Position numbers and translations under genes: made by a program. Below the pieces are notes generated by a model, which worked only from the letters and a program-made list of their open reading frames with translations, did no database searches and was not told the DNA's origin. Shown here one piece after another: positions 32,985-44,281 of a stretch of 64,000 nt of DNA (the stretch's first letter is position 1; every line of letters begins with the position of its first letter). This DNA is from Isoetes taiwanensis. Its lineage: Eukaryota > Streptophyta > Lycopodiopsida > Isoetales > Isoetaceae. Location: assembly GCA_021234155.1 (NCBI GenBank), contig JAJEKV010000031.1, forward strand, positions 3,984,835-4,048,834, read 5' to 3'.

Positions 32985-34193
32985 AGAGAAGCGTATTTTT
33001 AGCATCCATTAAAAACCCCCGGCCTATGGGACCCAAACAAAAAACCTTAGCGGTAATAGGTTATCTTTGGCACACCGAGGGAAAATTATATAGGTATGCG
33101 GTTCAATACCGTCGGGAGGACACAATACCGTCCCCACACAGGCCGAAAGTGATAACCTCCTGGAGGTATGACCCCAACAAGCCCACTGACGTCGTATTCA
33201 ATAACTCATGCAACAGTTGGTCAGGCATTAGTAATCGAACATATCGCTCTGGATATGGGCAAACGCCGGGCGATCTGGAAGGCATGACATTCATCCTCAA
33301 TGGCTGGCGGAGGCAACATCGGGCAAAGCCTTTGCTCGTGCTTCCCGAGCCCAACGTCCCGTCTCAATGCGGGAGGCGATGTGCACCCGTCGCGAATGGA
33401 AGCTATAAGTCCATTGCTTCTTCATGGGCAACCGGGTGTACAAAATGCTGGTGTGGGCCTCTCGTGAGCCTAGGATTGACTTCTTCTGATAGTGTGCCCG
33501 ACTTAACGTGCTTGAGCATCGCATCCCGAGCTTGCGGCGGAAAGTAGCATCTAGGTACGCTTAAGTGCCTTGTGATCTTTCTTTGTCCTTACATTGTACG
33601 CATCTGTTTGCTGTACACTCCGGCGTGAGAACCAGCGCTTGCTTGTCCTTCCAAAGAGGCTTTTCGGCGTTGGGGACCCATCGCCATGGCCAAAGCAAGG
33701 TTGGGCAAACGTGTATCACCCATAGCGACCACCTTACGGAAGTAAATGATATGGCATTCCAATGCGGCCCGTTGAAGGGGTAGAAAACCTGTCTCCTGGA
33801 GTAGGATCTGGTATGGAACTGTGGGCTTTACCCCAAAGGCTCGTGCCAAGAAGGCTTTCTGCACCTGCTCGAGGTCATTCCAGGTGTTGAGGGATATCAC
33901 CGCACCCCACACTTCTGCCCCATACAAAAGGACCGGCTCGACCAAGGCCCGAAATAAGTGTGACTGGTGGCCCCAGTGCATAACTCGCCTTTGTGGTCAT
34001 TTATGCGCATGGCATATAGTGCTTTCCAACCTGCCGTGACCCGCAACCTGATGGTAGCATCCCAATGGGTGGTACTAGAGAACTCGATCCCCAAGTACTT
34101 GTAGGTCGGAGCCACTCTACAGAGAAGAATACATGACGTTTTTGTGGATTTAGCGGATGTTTTGAGATTTAGGGCTAGGTTAAACATGCCCAC
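32985..34193 (-). pseudogene. LINE-2 copy: RT thumb and C-terminal domain, broken
   Basis: Minus strand, same family as LINE-1. The RT thumb reads 'YKYLGIEFSSTTHWDATI' (33897-34193) and, in another frame, 'SHLFRALVEPVLLYGAEVWG' and 'LARAFGVKPTVPYQILLQ' (33589-33981). Downstream are fragments of the C-terminal Cys/His region (RWAREARAK, RYVRLLMPDQLLHELL). The 3' end near 33013-33060 carries 'cggcctatgggaccca' and the 'taccgctaaggtttttt' module, shared with LINE-1 and LINE-3. The catalytic RT half is missing, consistent with 5' truncation during insertion. Confidence 0.82.
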
Positions 34194-35483
34194 GTCCGAT
34201 GTTTACGGCATAGGCGAACCCACTTCCCCTCATTGCTTCTTGAGAGCTCCACCATCATCACAAAGACATTGTACCTCCGGATCAAGAACCACAGAAGCAA
34301 AATCAACGACTGATTTCCGACTTCTAAAGGTCAGATTTGCCTTGAGATATAAATCCGGTACCTGTAGGGACTGTCGATGCCATCACACTCACAAGTGCAT
34401 TCGAGTTTTTCGAACTCAGAGTTTTTTGGATCTCCATCACATGAGTCTCCTCTCTAAGCATGGAATTGTTGCATTCCGGCATAGATGGAGTTGTCGTTCA
34501 CATGTGATTGAGGATTTATAATGAGCAAAAACTGGTGCATAGAAAGATAGATCATATGGTAGAACACTTTGAAATTCTTTACCAAACTTCTAATAGAACA
34601 CTACCCTTACATCTCTCCCAAAACCCTACCACTCTATAACTCAACACACAAAATAGCACCTACAACCCTTTAATAGGTTCTCCACACAGCCCAGCAACGT
34701 TGGAGTGCAAATATGAATAAATCCATCAAATGCAACTTCAATAAGGTTGGTGCTCTTGCTCCACGATGCCTTCCAACTTAAATATAGCCACTTCAGCAAG
34801 ACCATTTGCAGAGCAGTTTGTTCTGTCTGCTGCAGCATAAATCCGTCCATTTACCTAGCCCAGCAAGAGCAAGACCTTGTTCTATCTGGATTTTCAGATC
34901 TCCCCCAATTCTAAAATAAAAAACTGGAAAAATAAACCCATGTAGAAATGGAAAAAAATATGCGGTACTATCCACTCTTGACTCTTGACGCTATATATGT
35001 CAATTTGGACCTCTTTTTCTTTGCTTTTGGAGAAATATTAGTGCCAAATATAGGCACAAGACAATAATAGCCATGGCCCCGTATAAAAATGTCCCTCAAT
35101 GGCTAAATCCATCGCATCAGCAACAAAGAAAAGTTTGGCAAGTTACAAAAGAGGATTGTGGCAGTCAGGCTGCAAACAATTTTCTATTAATCTCATCAAG
35201 CTGTACATGGATGCTCAAGTTGGTCACCCTCTGCTACAAAAATGAGCTGAACTTGAACAATTACTCACACAATTGGCACTATAAGAAGTTCCAAGCCCAT
35301 GTGTCATCACAGCAACAACAATTCTTGGGGCCAAGATGTATATTGTTACACAACAGTGTGCTGTGGATGACCATATGACGTCTTATTTGTATACCCGCAT
35401 TTTCATACAGTTGGTTTTGCACACGCTATGATACAAGTGGTAAGTACAATTTTGCTTTTCAATCTCCATCACACGAAAGAAAT
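34194..35483. other. No gene; downstream flank of the hydrolase gene
   Basis: Lies between a LINE fragment and the stop codon of the hydrolase gene at 35484. The part below 35484 should include that gene's 3' UTR (minus strand), but I cannot fix a polyadenylation site. Open frames here are short and without motifs. Confidence 0.5.
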
Positions 35484-37951
35484 TCACCTGCCAAGCAACT
35501 CTGATATGAAAGGAACCATAGAATCTAACAACGCTCCTGGGCACTCCTCCGGAGGGAGATGGCCACATCTTGGAATGGCAACCAATTTCTGTACAATTCC
35601 CAACAATATGATTATGATTATTGCAAGTTTGAACATTCAAACATTTCATACGAATTCTAGTTTAATATGCTTACAGATTTTGGAAGTCTCAAGGCAAGTG
35701 ACTCCACTGCTTTAAGCGGAACCAACATATCCTGCATCCCTGCTATTAATAAAGCAGGTATATGGCTGATCATTTGAAGCAATTCAGTTGCAGTAGCCAT
35801 TTTTAGAACTCCATCTACAGAAGATTTCGAAGCCTCTGCCAATGCTTGGTCCCACCCCTCTACATGGAAAGGTGCCTAATTTCAAACGTTAACAATGTTA
35901 AAACTTGCAGTTACCAGAAATTGTATTAATACACAAATGTGATGGGCACCTTGTAAATATCCAATATCTCTGAAGTGAGCTTAGATACATCATGCCATGC
36001 TCGACGATTTGCTGCTTGACCAATCTCAGAACGAAGCAGTGGCCGTAACACATGCCTACCTAAAGATGTGTGCAACAAAACTCGTGCAAAAGTTGGAACT
36101 ACTTCTCTGGTTAAGCTTGCTGCAACTAATACCACTCCCCTGACTTCCAGCTAGAAAAGGGAAGGCAGATCATTAATTCTACTGTGGAAATGAGATAATA
36201 TACATCTTAATTTTACTAGTGCCAAACCTGAGATGTGCTCCGTAATTCAGAAATCTTCGCAGCCGCCATCACAGCCAAAAGACCACCATCATCATGGCCA
36301 ACAAAAACAACAGAGCTTAAACCCAGCTTATGGCAAAAAGCCAGCAGTAAATCAACCTGTATAAAATGTGTGGGTGAGCAAACATCTAGATTAGGGTTAT
36401 CCCACAATTTGACATCCTTATGCACCTGAGAGTGAAGATCATACGGGTTTGGAAGGCCCTTCATCTCCCACTCCTGTCTATTTGGTCTTGACGTGAGCCC
36501 CCATCCAGGACGATCAAATGCCACAACGTTCAACCCGCTTTCAGTTGCAAGAGGATTCATCACATGTCTCCAAGAGAACACGCCACCTCCAAAGCCATGT
36601 ACAAGGACTACCCCTTCACAACTAAAATCGGAATTATTTCGCATTCCGGAAACTTGTTCTACCCTTCCTGGTTTTTGAAATGGCAGGTCTATCTCAAGTA
36701 TGCTTTCAAATTTAGATCCAACCACATGATTATATATTCCTGGCCACCCATTAAAACTAGGTGCACCAGTATCACTAAATGACCTGCTCAACAATGGGGT
36801 ATATATGGAATCCAGACTAGCTGAAGATGATGGTAATTTTTCCAATTTGGAAAGCTGATCGGCATGCCCGTGACTAGCAGCCACAAGCACTTGTCTCTGA
36901 GCATCATTAGCAACATAAACCTTATAATGCAACATAATGCCCTTGCATTGCATAAAAAGACTATCTTCATCAGCTAATATGCAAGCAGGCACTGCATTGT
37001 CTTTACGTTTTGAATGCTTGGAGCTACCATTTCTATTGTTGGACTTCCAGAAATAGGCAGATGGCAATGACTTTGAATGTTTCTGGTATCCATTGGCACT
37101 AACTTTGCAGACAAAGACCTGTGGATAGGAAAGAGTATGCATTAGGATCAAGAACATTAAGTTGAATATGTGAAAGAATGCAATGATATTTCTATTTCTT
37201 GCTACAAGTCTATAAAATATACCGCTTCCTCATCCGCGCGATAAAAAAGCAGCTTGCGCCTTGCCTGGCAACTTGCTTTGTATGCCACTACGAAATGTCC
37301 CAAGGCAAAGACCATAGATGACAAGAACAAAAGTGGTACTCCCCACATGTGCTTCAGATGTCTAGGGCTTGGACCAAATATATCAACTGGTTCAGTTGTC
37401 AAAACGCCAAAGATGCACTCTTTAATGACAAGAATCACCACAGAGGCCAGTCCACTGACTACAGTAGTTGCCAAATACGCGCCATGGCAGAATCTAGGAA
37501 TTCCACAGACAACATATGTACCTGCAAAGAGTGTTAAGGTATGTGATTATTTCTCATCCTTTTTATCAGAAAGAAAAGAGGATGTGGAGTAGAACTTACA
37601 GATTATAATGAATGATCTGACTAAAGATAGTAGAGGGATATCAACAAGGGATGTCCTGAAGCTATAGGTGGTCCAGTCGATTTTAAAAGAGAAGCAAGAG
37701 GTACAGCAAGTAAATGTAGAGAGCAGCGTACATGAAAGACCAACATCTGCAACTGCAACTAGCATTGGAGCCGATAAGATGATTAACGAGCCTAGCAGAA
37801 TCACCATGAAAAATATGGTCCTTCCCGCTCTTCTCAGACTTTCAAGGGTTCCTCGTTCGGAGCCTATATTTCCCCTGTAGATATGGATCCGACCTTTATA
37901 AACTGGCCGAAAACTATGAATCAGATTTTCTTCAAGAAAATGCGGCACCAC
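35484..37951 (-). CDS. Membrane-anchored alpha/beta-hydrolase-like protein (plant family), first exon not found
   Basis: Seven exons on the minus strand: 37600-37951, 37223-37521, 36426-37118, 36228-36356, 35950-36150, 35675-35875 and 35484-35588 (TGA stop). All six introns are GT-AG, 69-104 nt, and phases agree. The N-terminal third has four hydrophobic segments (for example 'FFMVILLGSLIILSAPMLVA', 'LLFLSSMVFALGHFVVAY'). The hydrolase fold follows, with VLVHGFGGGVFSWRH (oxyanion HG), FDRPGWGLTSRP, and FVGHDDGGLL, in which Asp replaces the usual Ser at the nucleophile position. 'AGMQDMLVP' would supply the acid and RCGHLPPEECP the His. Family resemblance is to uncharacterised Arabidopsis hydrolases such as At1g52750, recalled, not searched. 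The substrate is unknown. An in-frame stop precedes 37951, so the start codon lies in an upstream exon I could not identify. Confidence 0.88.
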
Positions 37952-39727
37952 CTAGCCGACATCATGAATCCATAGCTTCAGGCGTATTTTTATAAAGGAA
38001 AATCTTAGAAGCATATTGTGACATGTCCAAGAAATGGTAGTACGCCAGTCTTTCAATCTTGCTCGCCATGTCTGATACATACCAGGGATAGATTAATTCA
38101 AGGATCATTTTACAATAACATCAAGAATCATGGAGGACATGTGCTTGCCAATTTAGACTGCATTATTGGCTAACAGATGGACATGGACCGCCGAAGGAGG
38201 AAGAACTTTGAACACAGATGGATTATTTTAAATCCTAAAAGCTACACTAGGTCCGGAAAATAAGCCAATATAATATTTCAGGATAGCCGCTTTGATCTCA
38301 AACAGCTACTATAGGCATGTATCTGCTTTCAGGACCAAGAACTTGACTGCGTATTCGGCAGTTTCGCATCAAACTTACATTGCCTTTTAGTGCAAGAAAA
38401 CATGCAAGATTCTAAAAAAGGATCAAAGGCTATTAGTTCTTACCAAAAACTGGAAAGAGACTGGAAAACGAAGAGCTTTCGTCCACCATTTGGTTGTACC
38501 TCGAGTCCGTCAGCTGAAGCAAGTTCCAAACGAAAGGGAAGAATACAAAAAGATCACACTGGATCTCATTTTTTCGGATTCTACAGTCGAAAACAACGAT
38601 TGGAATTGCAAAACGGATTGGGAAACAGAGGGTTGAGGAATATGGAAAATCTGATCAACCTGGCAGCAAACTTGGCCGTTTTTTATGAAATTTTTTAGGG
38701 ATTCTATTCTCAAATCATCCTAACAAGGAATCCGGCACTTGGGTACTTCAGATCAGGGCCCAAAATTTGCTGCCAGAGCTACTGCCGGCTATGGCTGCAA
38801 GGGACAGGACTGGGAGCAGATTTTCGAACGTCTAGAAATCTGAAGACCAAAAGTAATTTTAAAATTTTTCTATTTTACACTAAATTAAGTAATAATTAAA
38901 TTAGGGCTGATATTTTAATCATAATGCACTTTTGTTAGTTAGCGTAAAACGGGCCAGATGTCTTTATCGATATCCAATCTCAGATCCGACGGCTGAGAAC
39001 AAAGGAATATATTAACTAAGCATAATTAATAAAGTTCCCACTTTTTATATATATATTCCGGAATATATTTATTGGGGCGGTCTCGTGCCGACAAGACAGA
39101 CGGGAGGGAATATTCGAGAATTATTCGTGCGTTGAAGGGTGGAGATTAAAGCGCAGGATACGATAGGAAAGATCTAGTCCGTTTGTCGAGATTAGTGCTA
39201 AAGTTGGGAGTAGCCGTTTGGAGTGGAATCTTGTGCCAAATTTAGGGAATTCTAATTGTAGAGATAGGGATAGAATTTTTAGTTTGTTTTGGAAAATTCG
39301 CCTAACTACCTAAATAGGTTCATCATTGAAGAACGTGAGCATGTTCTCGAACACTTATTTTTCATTTTTTTTTTTGCAAGTATGGGCTTGTGTATCCCCA
39401 ACGTTCTCCCCAACTACACCAAATAAGCAAATACGTAAAGGTAAAGGGAAATACAACATAGACCATACACTCAGTGGCCCAGCGCATTTCATAGTGCTAG
39501 CTAGCCCTACAAGCATCCAGGCCCTGGCAGTTGCAAACTTTGGGAAGTGGCAAAAACATGGGCATGGGCCCGACAGAACAGCCTATGAACCAGACCGGAC
39601 AATTTCCCTCCCCGATGCCTCGTCATTCCATCCAACTTGTCTGATACATGTTGTCTCTGCCTTGTGGCCTTCACTGTCATTAACCCTAACCCCAAGGGTT
39701 GGGTCAATTTGCCCTGCTTCTTCTGTG

Positions 39728-39840
39728 CCTATCAAAATGTTTATTTACCATCTCTTGTTTCTTTCACCACCCTCGATACTTCTTCCCTACCTATCAAAAT
39801 GTCTATTTACCATCTCCTGTTTCTTTGTCTACCCTCGATA
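39728..39840. repeat. Tandem duplication, about 2 x 62 bp
   Basis: The unit starting 'cctatcaaaatgt.tatttac' occurs at 39728 and 39790. Confidence 0.85.
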
Positions 39841-40251
39841 GACGTTGTCTATCTGTATATTATTGGAGAGAACGTGCACCATGCAGTAAGGGAACGTCCT
39901 GTGGGCCATTGTCCCAACATATTAAACACTCAGATCAATTTCAAAAGCACAATTGTGTTTCCTTATGCCCTTCATTACATTTTTCATCCTCCAAGGTTCT
40001 TTCCTCGTGTCTGACGTCTTGTACGAGTTGCATAATTACATCTTTATCGTTCTTTTTACATAGTTGTCGTTGCATTGTCTTCTTCTAGTTCCCTTTCCAA
40101 GCTCATGGCAATTACAATTTCAATCTTATGTTAGAGTAACCAAAAAGAGCAAATATATTTCAAAAGCATATCTAAACACGGATTACATTTTTTTGAATCC
40201 AACAAGACAGGTATTGAACGTTTAAAAGATGGCAATAAATGGTGACTCATT

Positions 40252-40345
40252 GCGTGCAAGTTGTAATGAATTTTAGCTATATGTAAATGTTGATTCTTTG
40301 CATGCAAGTTATAATGAATTTTAGCTATATGTAGTTGTTGCCAAC
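40252..40345. repeat. Tandem duplication, about 2 x 48 bp
   Basis: 'tgcaagtt.taatgaatttta' followed by 'gctatatgta' occurs twice in a row. Confidence 0.85.
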
Positions 40346-40913
40346 TGTTGCTACATTCAAGCAAGTTGTATGAATATCTAGCATAATAATTGGGGGTTTC
40401 CTTTATATTTTTGTATGTTTTTTTAATATAGTTTCCTTATAATTTTGAAGTTGTATTGCATGGGGTGTACTATTCAGTACATCTAGAGTGCGCATTGTAT
40501 TTTATTAATAAAGTTTATATTCTCCATGGTTGAGTTCAAATTAAATGCATAGTATAATTGTTTCGCAACTTACACTAAACAATTAATGAAATAAATGAGG
40601 AGGCGACTTTTTTTTTGTGTGGTAACGATCCGGTATTGCGCAAATTTGCCTTTCCAAGAGCTTTTGGCGCTGAATGGAATGAACAACGGGATCAGTGATG
40701 TTGGCAGGACATTTCCCTATACGTACCTGTTAAGCTGCTTCTTCGACATATTATATTCATCATGAGGTTTTAACATTGGGGAAAAATAGAGAAAGGTTGA
40801 AAGATATTCATATACATACCTTCTTTTATTGGTTTGGGCAGGGGTGGATGAGGAAGAAACACCAATTGAGATCGGTTAAACTAAGTCTGGACTGCGCAGG
40901 CTCGGCTTCCGGG

Positions 40914-41026
40914 CCGTACATGGAACTTACACTTCATGCGGCTCTTCTCTATCCGCCTTCAGATGCGCAGACCATGCATGATTCAAGATCTAAAAGATGC
41001 GAGGAGCCGTATCAAGTAATACGGAT
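40914..41026. other. Group II intron-like hairpin sequences (possible organelle DNA relic)
   Basis: The minus strand of 40914-40945 reads GAGCCGCATGAA, a short loop, then TTCCATGTACGG. Organelle group II introns contain a conserved hairpin of the form GAGCCGTATG...GTACGGTTC. The plus strand at 41004-41026 reads AGCCGTATcaagtaATACGG, a second similar hairpin. This could be a relic of mitochondrial or plastid DNA moved to the nucleus. It is a pattern match from memory only. Confidence 0.3.
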
Positions 41027-41428
41027 CTAAAAATATAGAATATCAAAATTAGAACATGCCAAATTAGACAAACATGTACCATTATTATTATTATGCATTG
41101 AATAAAGGCATTGAGGAAAGTGCAATGAATAGCATAGTGCAAGATAGAATTTTAATTTGTGAATGTTTCATTCAGACCAGAACTTTTAAAAATTAAGAAA
41201 AGAAAATAATTTGTATAGTGAAATAAATGCTTTAAAGGCAAAGATCTTCATTTGTAATTATAGACATAATGTTGATTGTACCCATATGTTTTGAATATTG
41301 CAGAGACTTCAAAAGCTATAGCTTTACTCCTAGCAGACTAGAGACCTGCCAATCGTGGCCAAAAAATGCAAGCTACAAATTATTCACTCATATAAATAGC
41401 ACATGAGATCTAGATATATAAACATATG

Positions 41429-43066
41429 TGTTACGGCGAAAATTCACAGAACAAACTTCGCCCGCTTGGGGTACCCTGATCAACCGCCGCCCACACCACG
41501 GACCCCAGATCTTCCCTCGTTGATCAATCTGGTGCTGCCCCAGCCGGTGTTCTTCACACTGCAGATGATTGGATTCCCTCGGTAAGTCCCCCTGAGTGAA
41601 TATCAGACATCTGCACCAAGACTTCCCTTGAGTAAGCAACCGGCTACCTGCACAGTAGCACAATCCGACCACTGAAGACTCTAGCCTTCACTGTGATCAC
41701 CATAGCAGGTTTGACCTGCCAAACCGAAAGTTTCCTACAAGTCTGAACTCAATCAGATCACACTAGCTTGCAAAATTAAAATCCTTTCCAAGACCCAATT
41801 CCGGCTACCTCCATTGAATTCGCTCTCCAGGCTTTATAATAGAGCCTCTGAAGTTCACCATAGTCCACCACAGAGCAAAATCGACCTGCATGGCCTCAGA
41901 TTCGATCTCCATCACAACTCTTAGCTATGACTTCCAGATCTGGCATTTCGAGTTTGCCAGGTCTGATACGAAGTCGTCCATCTGTTCTTTATAACAGGTT
42001 TTATAACCCATCCAACCCATTAATGCCACGTGTCCATATAACCTTCATTCTCGAAGGGCTCGCATGAAAACAGACAAAAGCTCCCGCTAGCTAGGCTTTT
42101 CATTCATCTCAGTAGAATTCTATAATGGTTGAGAGTGGGTAGTTGCATATTTGCAAGATACCCACAATGAAAAAACATAGGGAATATCCAGTTATATCAT
42201 CTGGACCCCAAAAAAATTCTACAGATGTCGATTAAGTGTACCTGCAGAGAGCTTATCACCGGGATTAAAAAACCTCGCCCTTTCGGATTTTCGAGGAAAA
42301 ACCCTAGTGATAAGCCCTCTGCAAGGGGCTTGGACACAACGTGCAAAAACAAAAGCTCCCACAAAGAAACCCCCAAAGCTTGAAGAAGACGGAGTCGCGC
42401 ATCCCGCTGTACCTGCACATCAACAAACTAGAACACAAAGATAAGAAAACAACAACCTCGAAAAGCGAGGGGCTGGTCACGACGCGACAAAAAACAACCT
42501 CGAAAAAGCGAGGGGCTGATCATGCGTGCCACGCAACAACGTTTACAATAATATACACATTAAGGGAGGGTGGTGGGAGTCAAGGGAACTGCTGAGAGAG
42601 GAGAAAACGCCGATGAGAAGTCGATGAAGAAGCTGCAAGAAATAGCGATCCCAAATGAACCAGAGCCACAAAAAATGCATGCTATACATGCATGCATGCA
42701 AGAGATGCATGCTCGCCCATTCGAGAATGCCGATCCGATGGCTCGGATCGATGGGATATTTCCCCTATCAATACTAGTTCTACTAACAACTTATTTAGCT
42801 ACACATTAATATAGATCTTCTGCGTCTACAGATCTTGCAAGCTCCCTCTGCACTAATATTTGGTAATATTAGTGCCCCCTAGTGAACCATTATCCGTCGC
42901 TAGCAACTATTGCCACTTATTCTGCTTCCCATCACCATAGACTCATTACAGTCAACGTGGCCCATTAATTACAACTGCCCGGCAATTGCGACTAACAGTA
43001 CCCCCGTGCTCATGGACGTTTGTCAAGGGTCCGATTCTGGCTATACCCTTGGGAGCACCTGTAACA
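41429..43066 (-). repeat. 3' LTR of chromovirus B
   Basis: A 1638-bp LTR copy. Outside 42046-42752 it aligns with 52048-52957. It begins (plus strand) TGTTACGG and ends CACCTGTAACA. It is longer than the 5' copy because of the internal insertion. Many differences from the 5' LTR are CAG/CTG against CG or CGG. Confidence 0.88.
42046..42752. mobile_element. Insertion of about 0.7 kb in the 3' LTR, of LINE-tail or SINE-like character
   Basis: Absent from the 5' LTR, where about 60 bases occupy the same place. It contains a long stem: GCTTATCACC pairs with a matching GTGATAAGC about 60 bases later, enclosing ttaaaaaacctcg...cgaggaaaaaccc. On the minus strand this module matches the 3' tails of the LINEs in this window. 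It also has a 2 x 37-bp tandem unit ('caacctcgaaaa.gcgagggg', about 42448-42522) and a run of ATGCATGC-type palindromes at about 42676-42714. No coding potential is evident. Class uncertain. Confidence 0.55.
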
Positions 43067-43084
43067 TTCCTCCCCTTCCTTTTG

Positions 43085-44260
43085 GACCTTGTCCTCAAGG
43101 TTGATCCTTTAGATGAAGGAACTGCTGCACCAATTCCTCCGTCTCCCAGGTGGCATCATCAGGAGACTGATCCTGCCACTGAACCAGATGTTCTACCACA
43201 TCTCTATTGCGCAGCTGCCGACTCTTTTATCCAAAAGACGTTCTGGCATTACAGGGAGTTTAAGACGATCGGTATACTTTGCGGACTAACCACATTAGCG
43301 GTATCCAGTATAGCCCTTTTTAGCTGACTTACATGAAACACAGGATGGATCCCTACTTCCTGCAGTAAGTTCAACTCGTACCTTGTTTCCCCGATCCTTT
43401 TAGTAATCCTAAAAGGTCCAGCATACCGCGGAGTAAGTTTGGGCACCCGACCCTTAGTCAAAGGCCGTCAAGTGTTCATTCTTAACGCCGAAGGATAAAC
43501 AACCCGCAGGAAAACATAATTACCTTCCGCATAAGAGAGATCACGTCTATGCTGATTAGCGGACATTCATGCCCTATCTTGAGCTTTTCGCAAAGCTTGC
43601 TTGCATTGCCACAAGATTGCATCCATATCATGGAGCATTTGTATTACAACTTCAGTTCGAAGGTACTTATGTACACCTGAATAAGCCCTTGGATTTCGAC
43701 CCATCATAGCCACAATGGGAGTCATCCGAATTCCCGTATGATGGCTATTATTATAGGCGAACTCTATATAGGGTAGATAATCTTTCCACCTAGATTGCTT
43801 TTCGTGGACAAAGCTTCGCAACATATCCTCCAGGATCATGTTTATGCGTTCGGTTTGCCCGTCCGTCTGTGGATGATTTCCACTACTCATGTATAATCGG
43901 ATCCTCAATCCCTTCATGAGATCTCTCCAGAAGTGACCCGCGAACTTGGTGTCCCGATCACTTACAATGGACAAGGGAAGTCCAAAAGTTGGAAATACGT
44001 TTTCCATATAGGCAACTGCCACGTCATGTTCCATAGCCTCCCCTTTTAATGCTATGAACTTAGCATACTTAGTTAACCGATCCACCACTACCAAAATTTG
44101 AGTATGTTGCCTAGCAGTTCTAGGTAATGCGACTATAAAGTCCATACTCACGCTTTCCCAACGCCATTTGCTATTGGGGGTGGGGAGGGGAGGGTCAGAA
44201 CAATCCCGGGGTTTTCCCATGATCTGCCTTCATCGCTTGACACATCAAGCAGTGACTTAC
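43085..44260 (-). pseudogene. Integrase and chromodomain of chromovirus B (broken)
   Basis: The catalytic core is in the 217-codon frame 43567-44220: 'SMDFIVALP', 'VVVDRLTKYAKFI', 'VSDRDTKFAGHFWRDL', 'NHPQTDGQTERINMILEDML', giving an intact D, D, E set. A stop lies near 43567. The C-terminal module reads 'PKLTPRYAGPFRITKRIG' and 'HPVFHVSQLKRA' (43249-43461). In a shifted frame at about 43085-43250 it ends 'VRQLRNRDVVEHLVQWQDQ', then DDATWETEEL, a recognisable chromodomain of the classical LVxW...ATWE type. It is broken by at least two frame changes. Confidence 0.9.
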
Positions 44261-44281
44261 CAAGTCCTTGACTTAATCTTG

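Larger units (their letters stand above)
37952..41423. other. Gene-poor region upstream of the hydrolase gene
   Basis: It should include the promoter and first exon of the minus-strand hydrolase gene, but no convincing start exon stands out. A 171-codon plus-strand frame at 39326-39841 is built partly from a tandem repeat and has no motif, so I do not call it. The small repeats and a group II intron-like hairpin are listed separately. Confidence 0.45.

Noticed and set aside
39326-39841. 171-codon plus-strand open frame
   Set aside because: Composition looks non-coding, part of it is a duplicated 62-bp unit, and no family is recognised.
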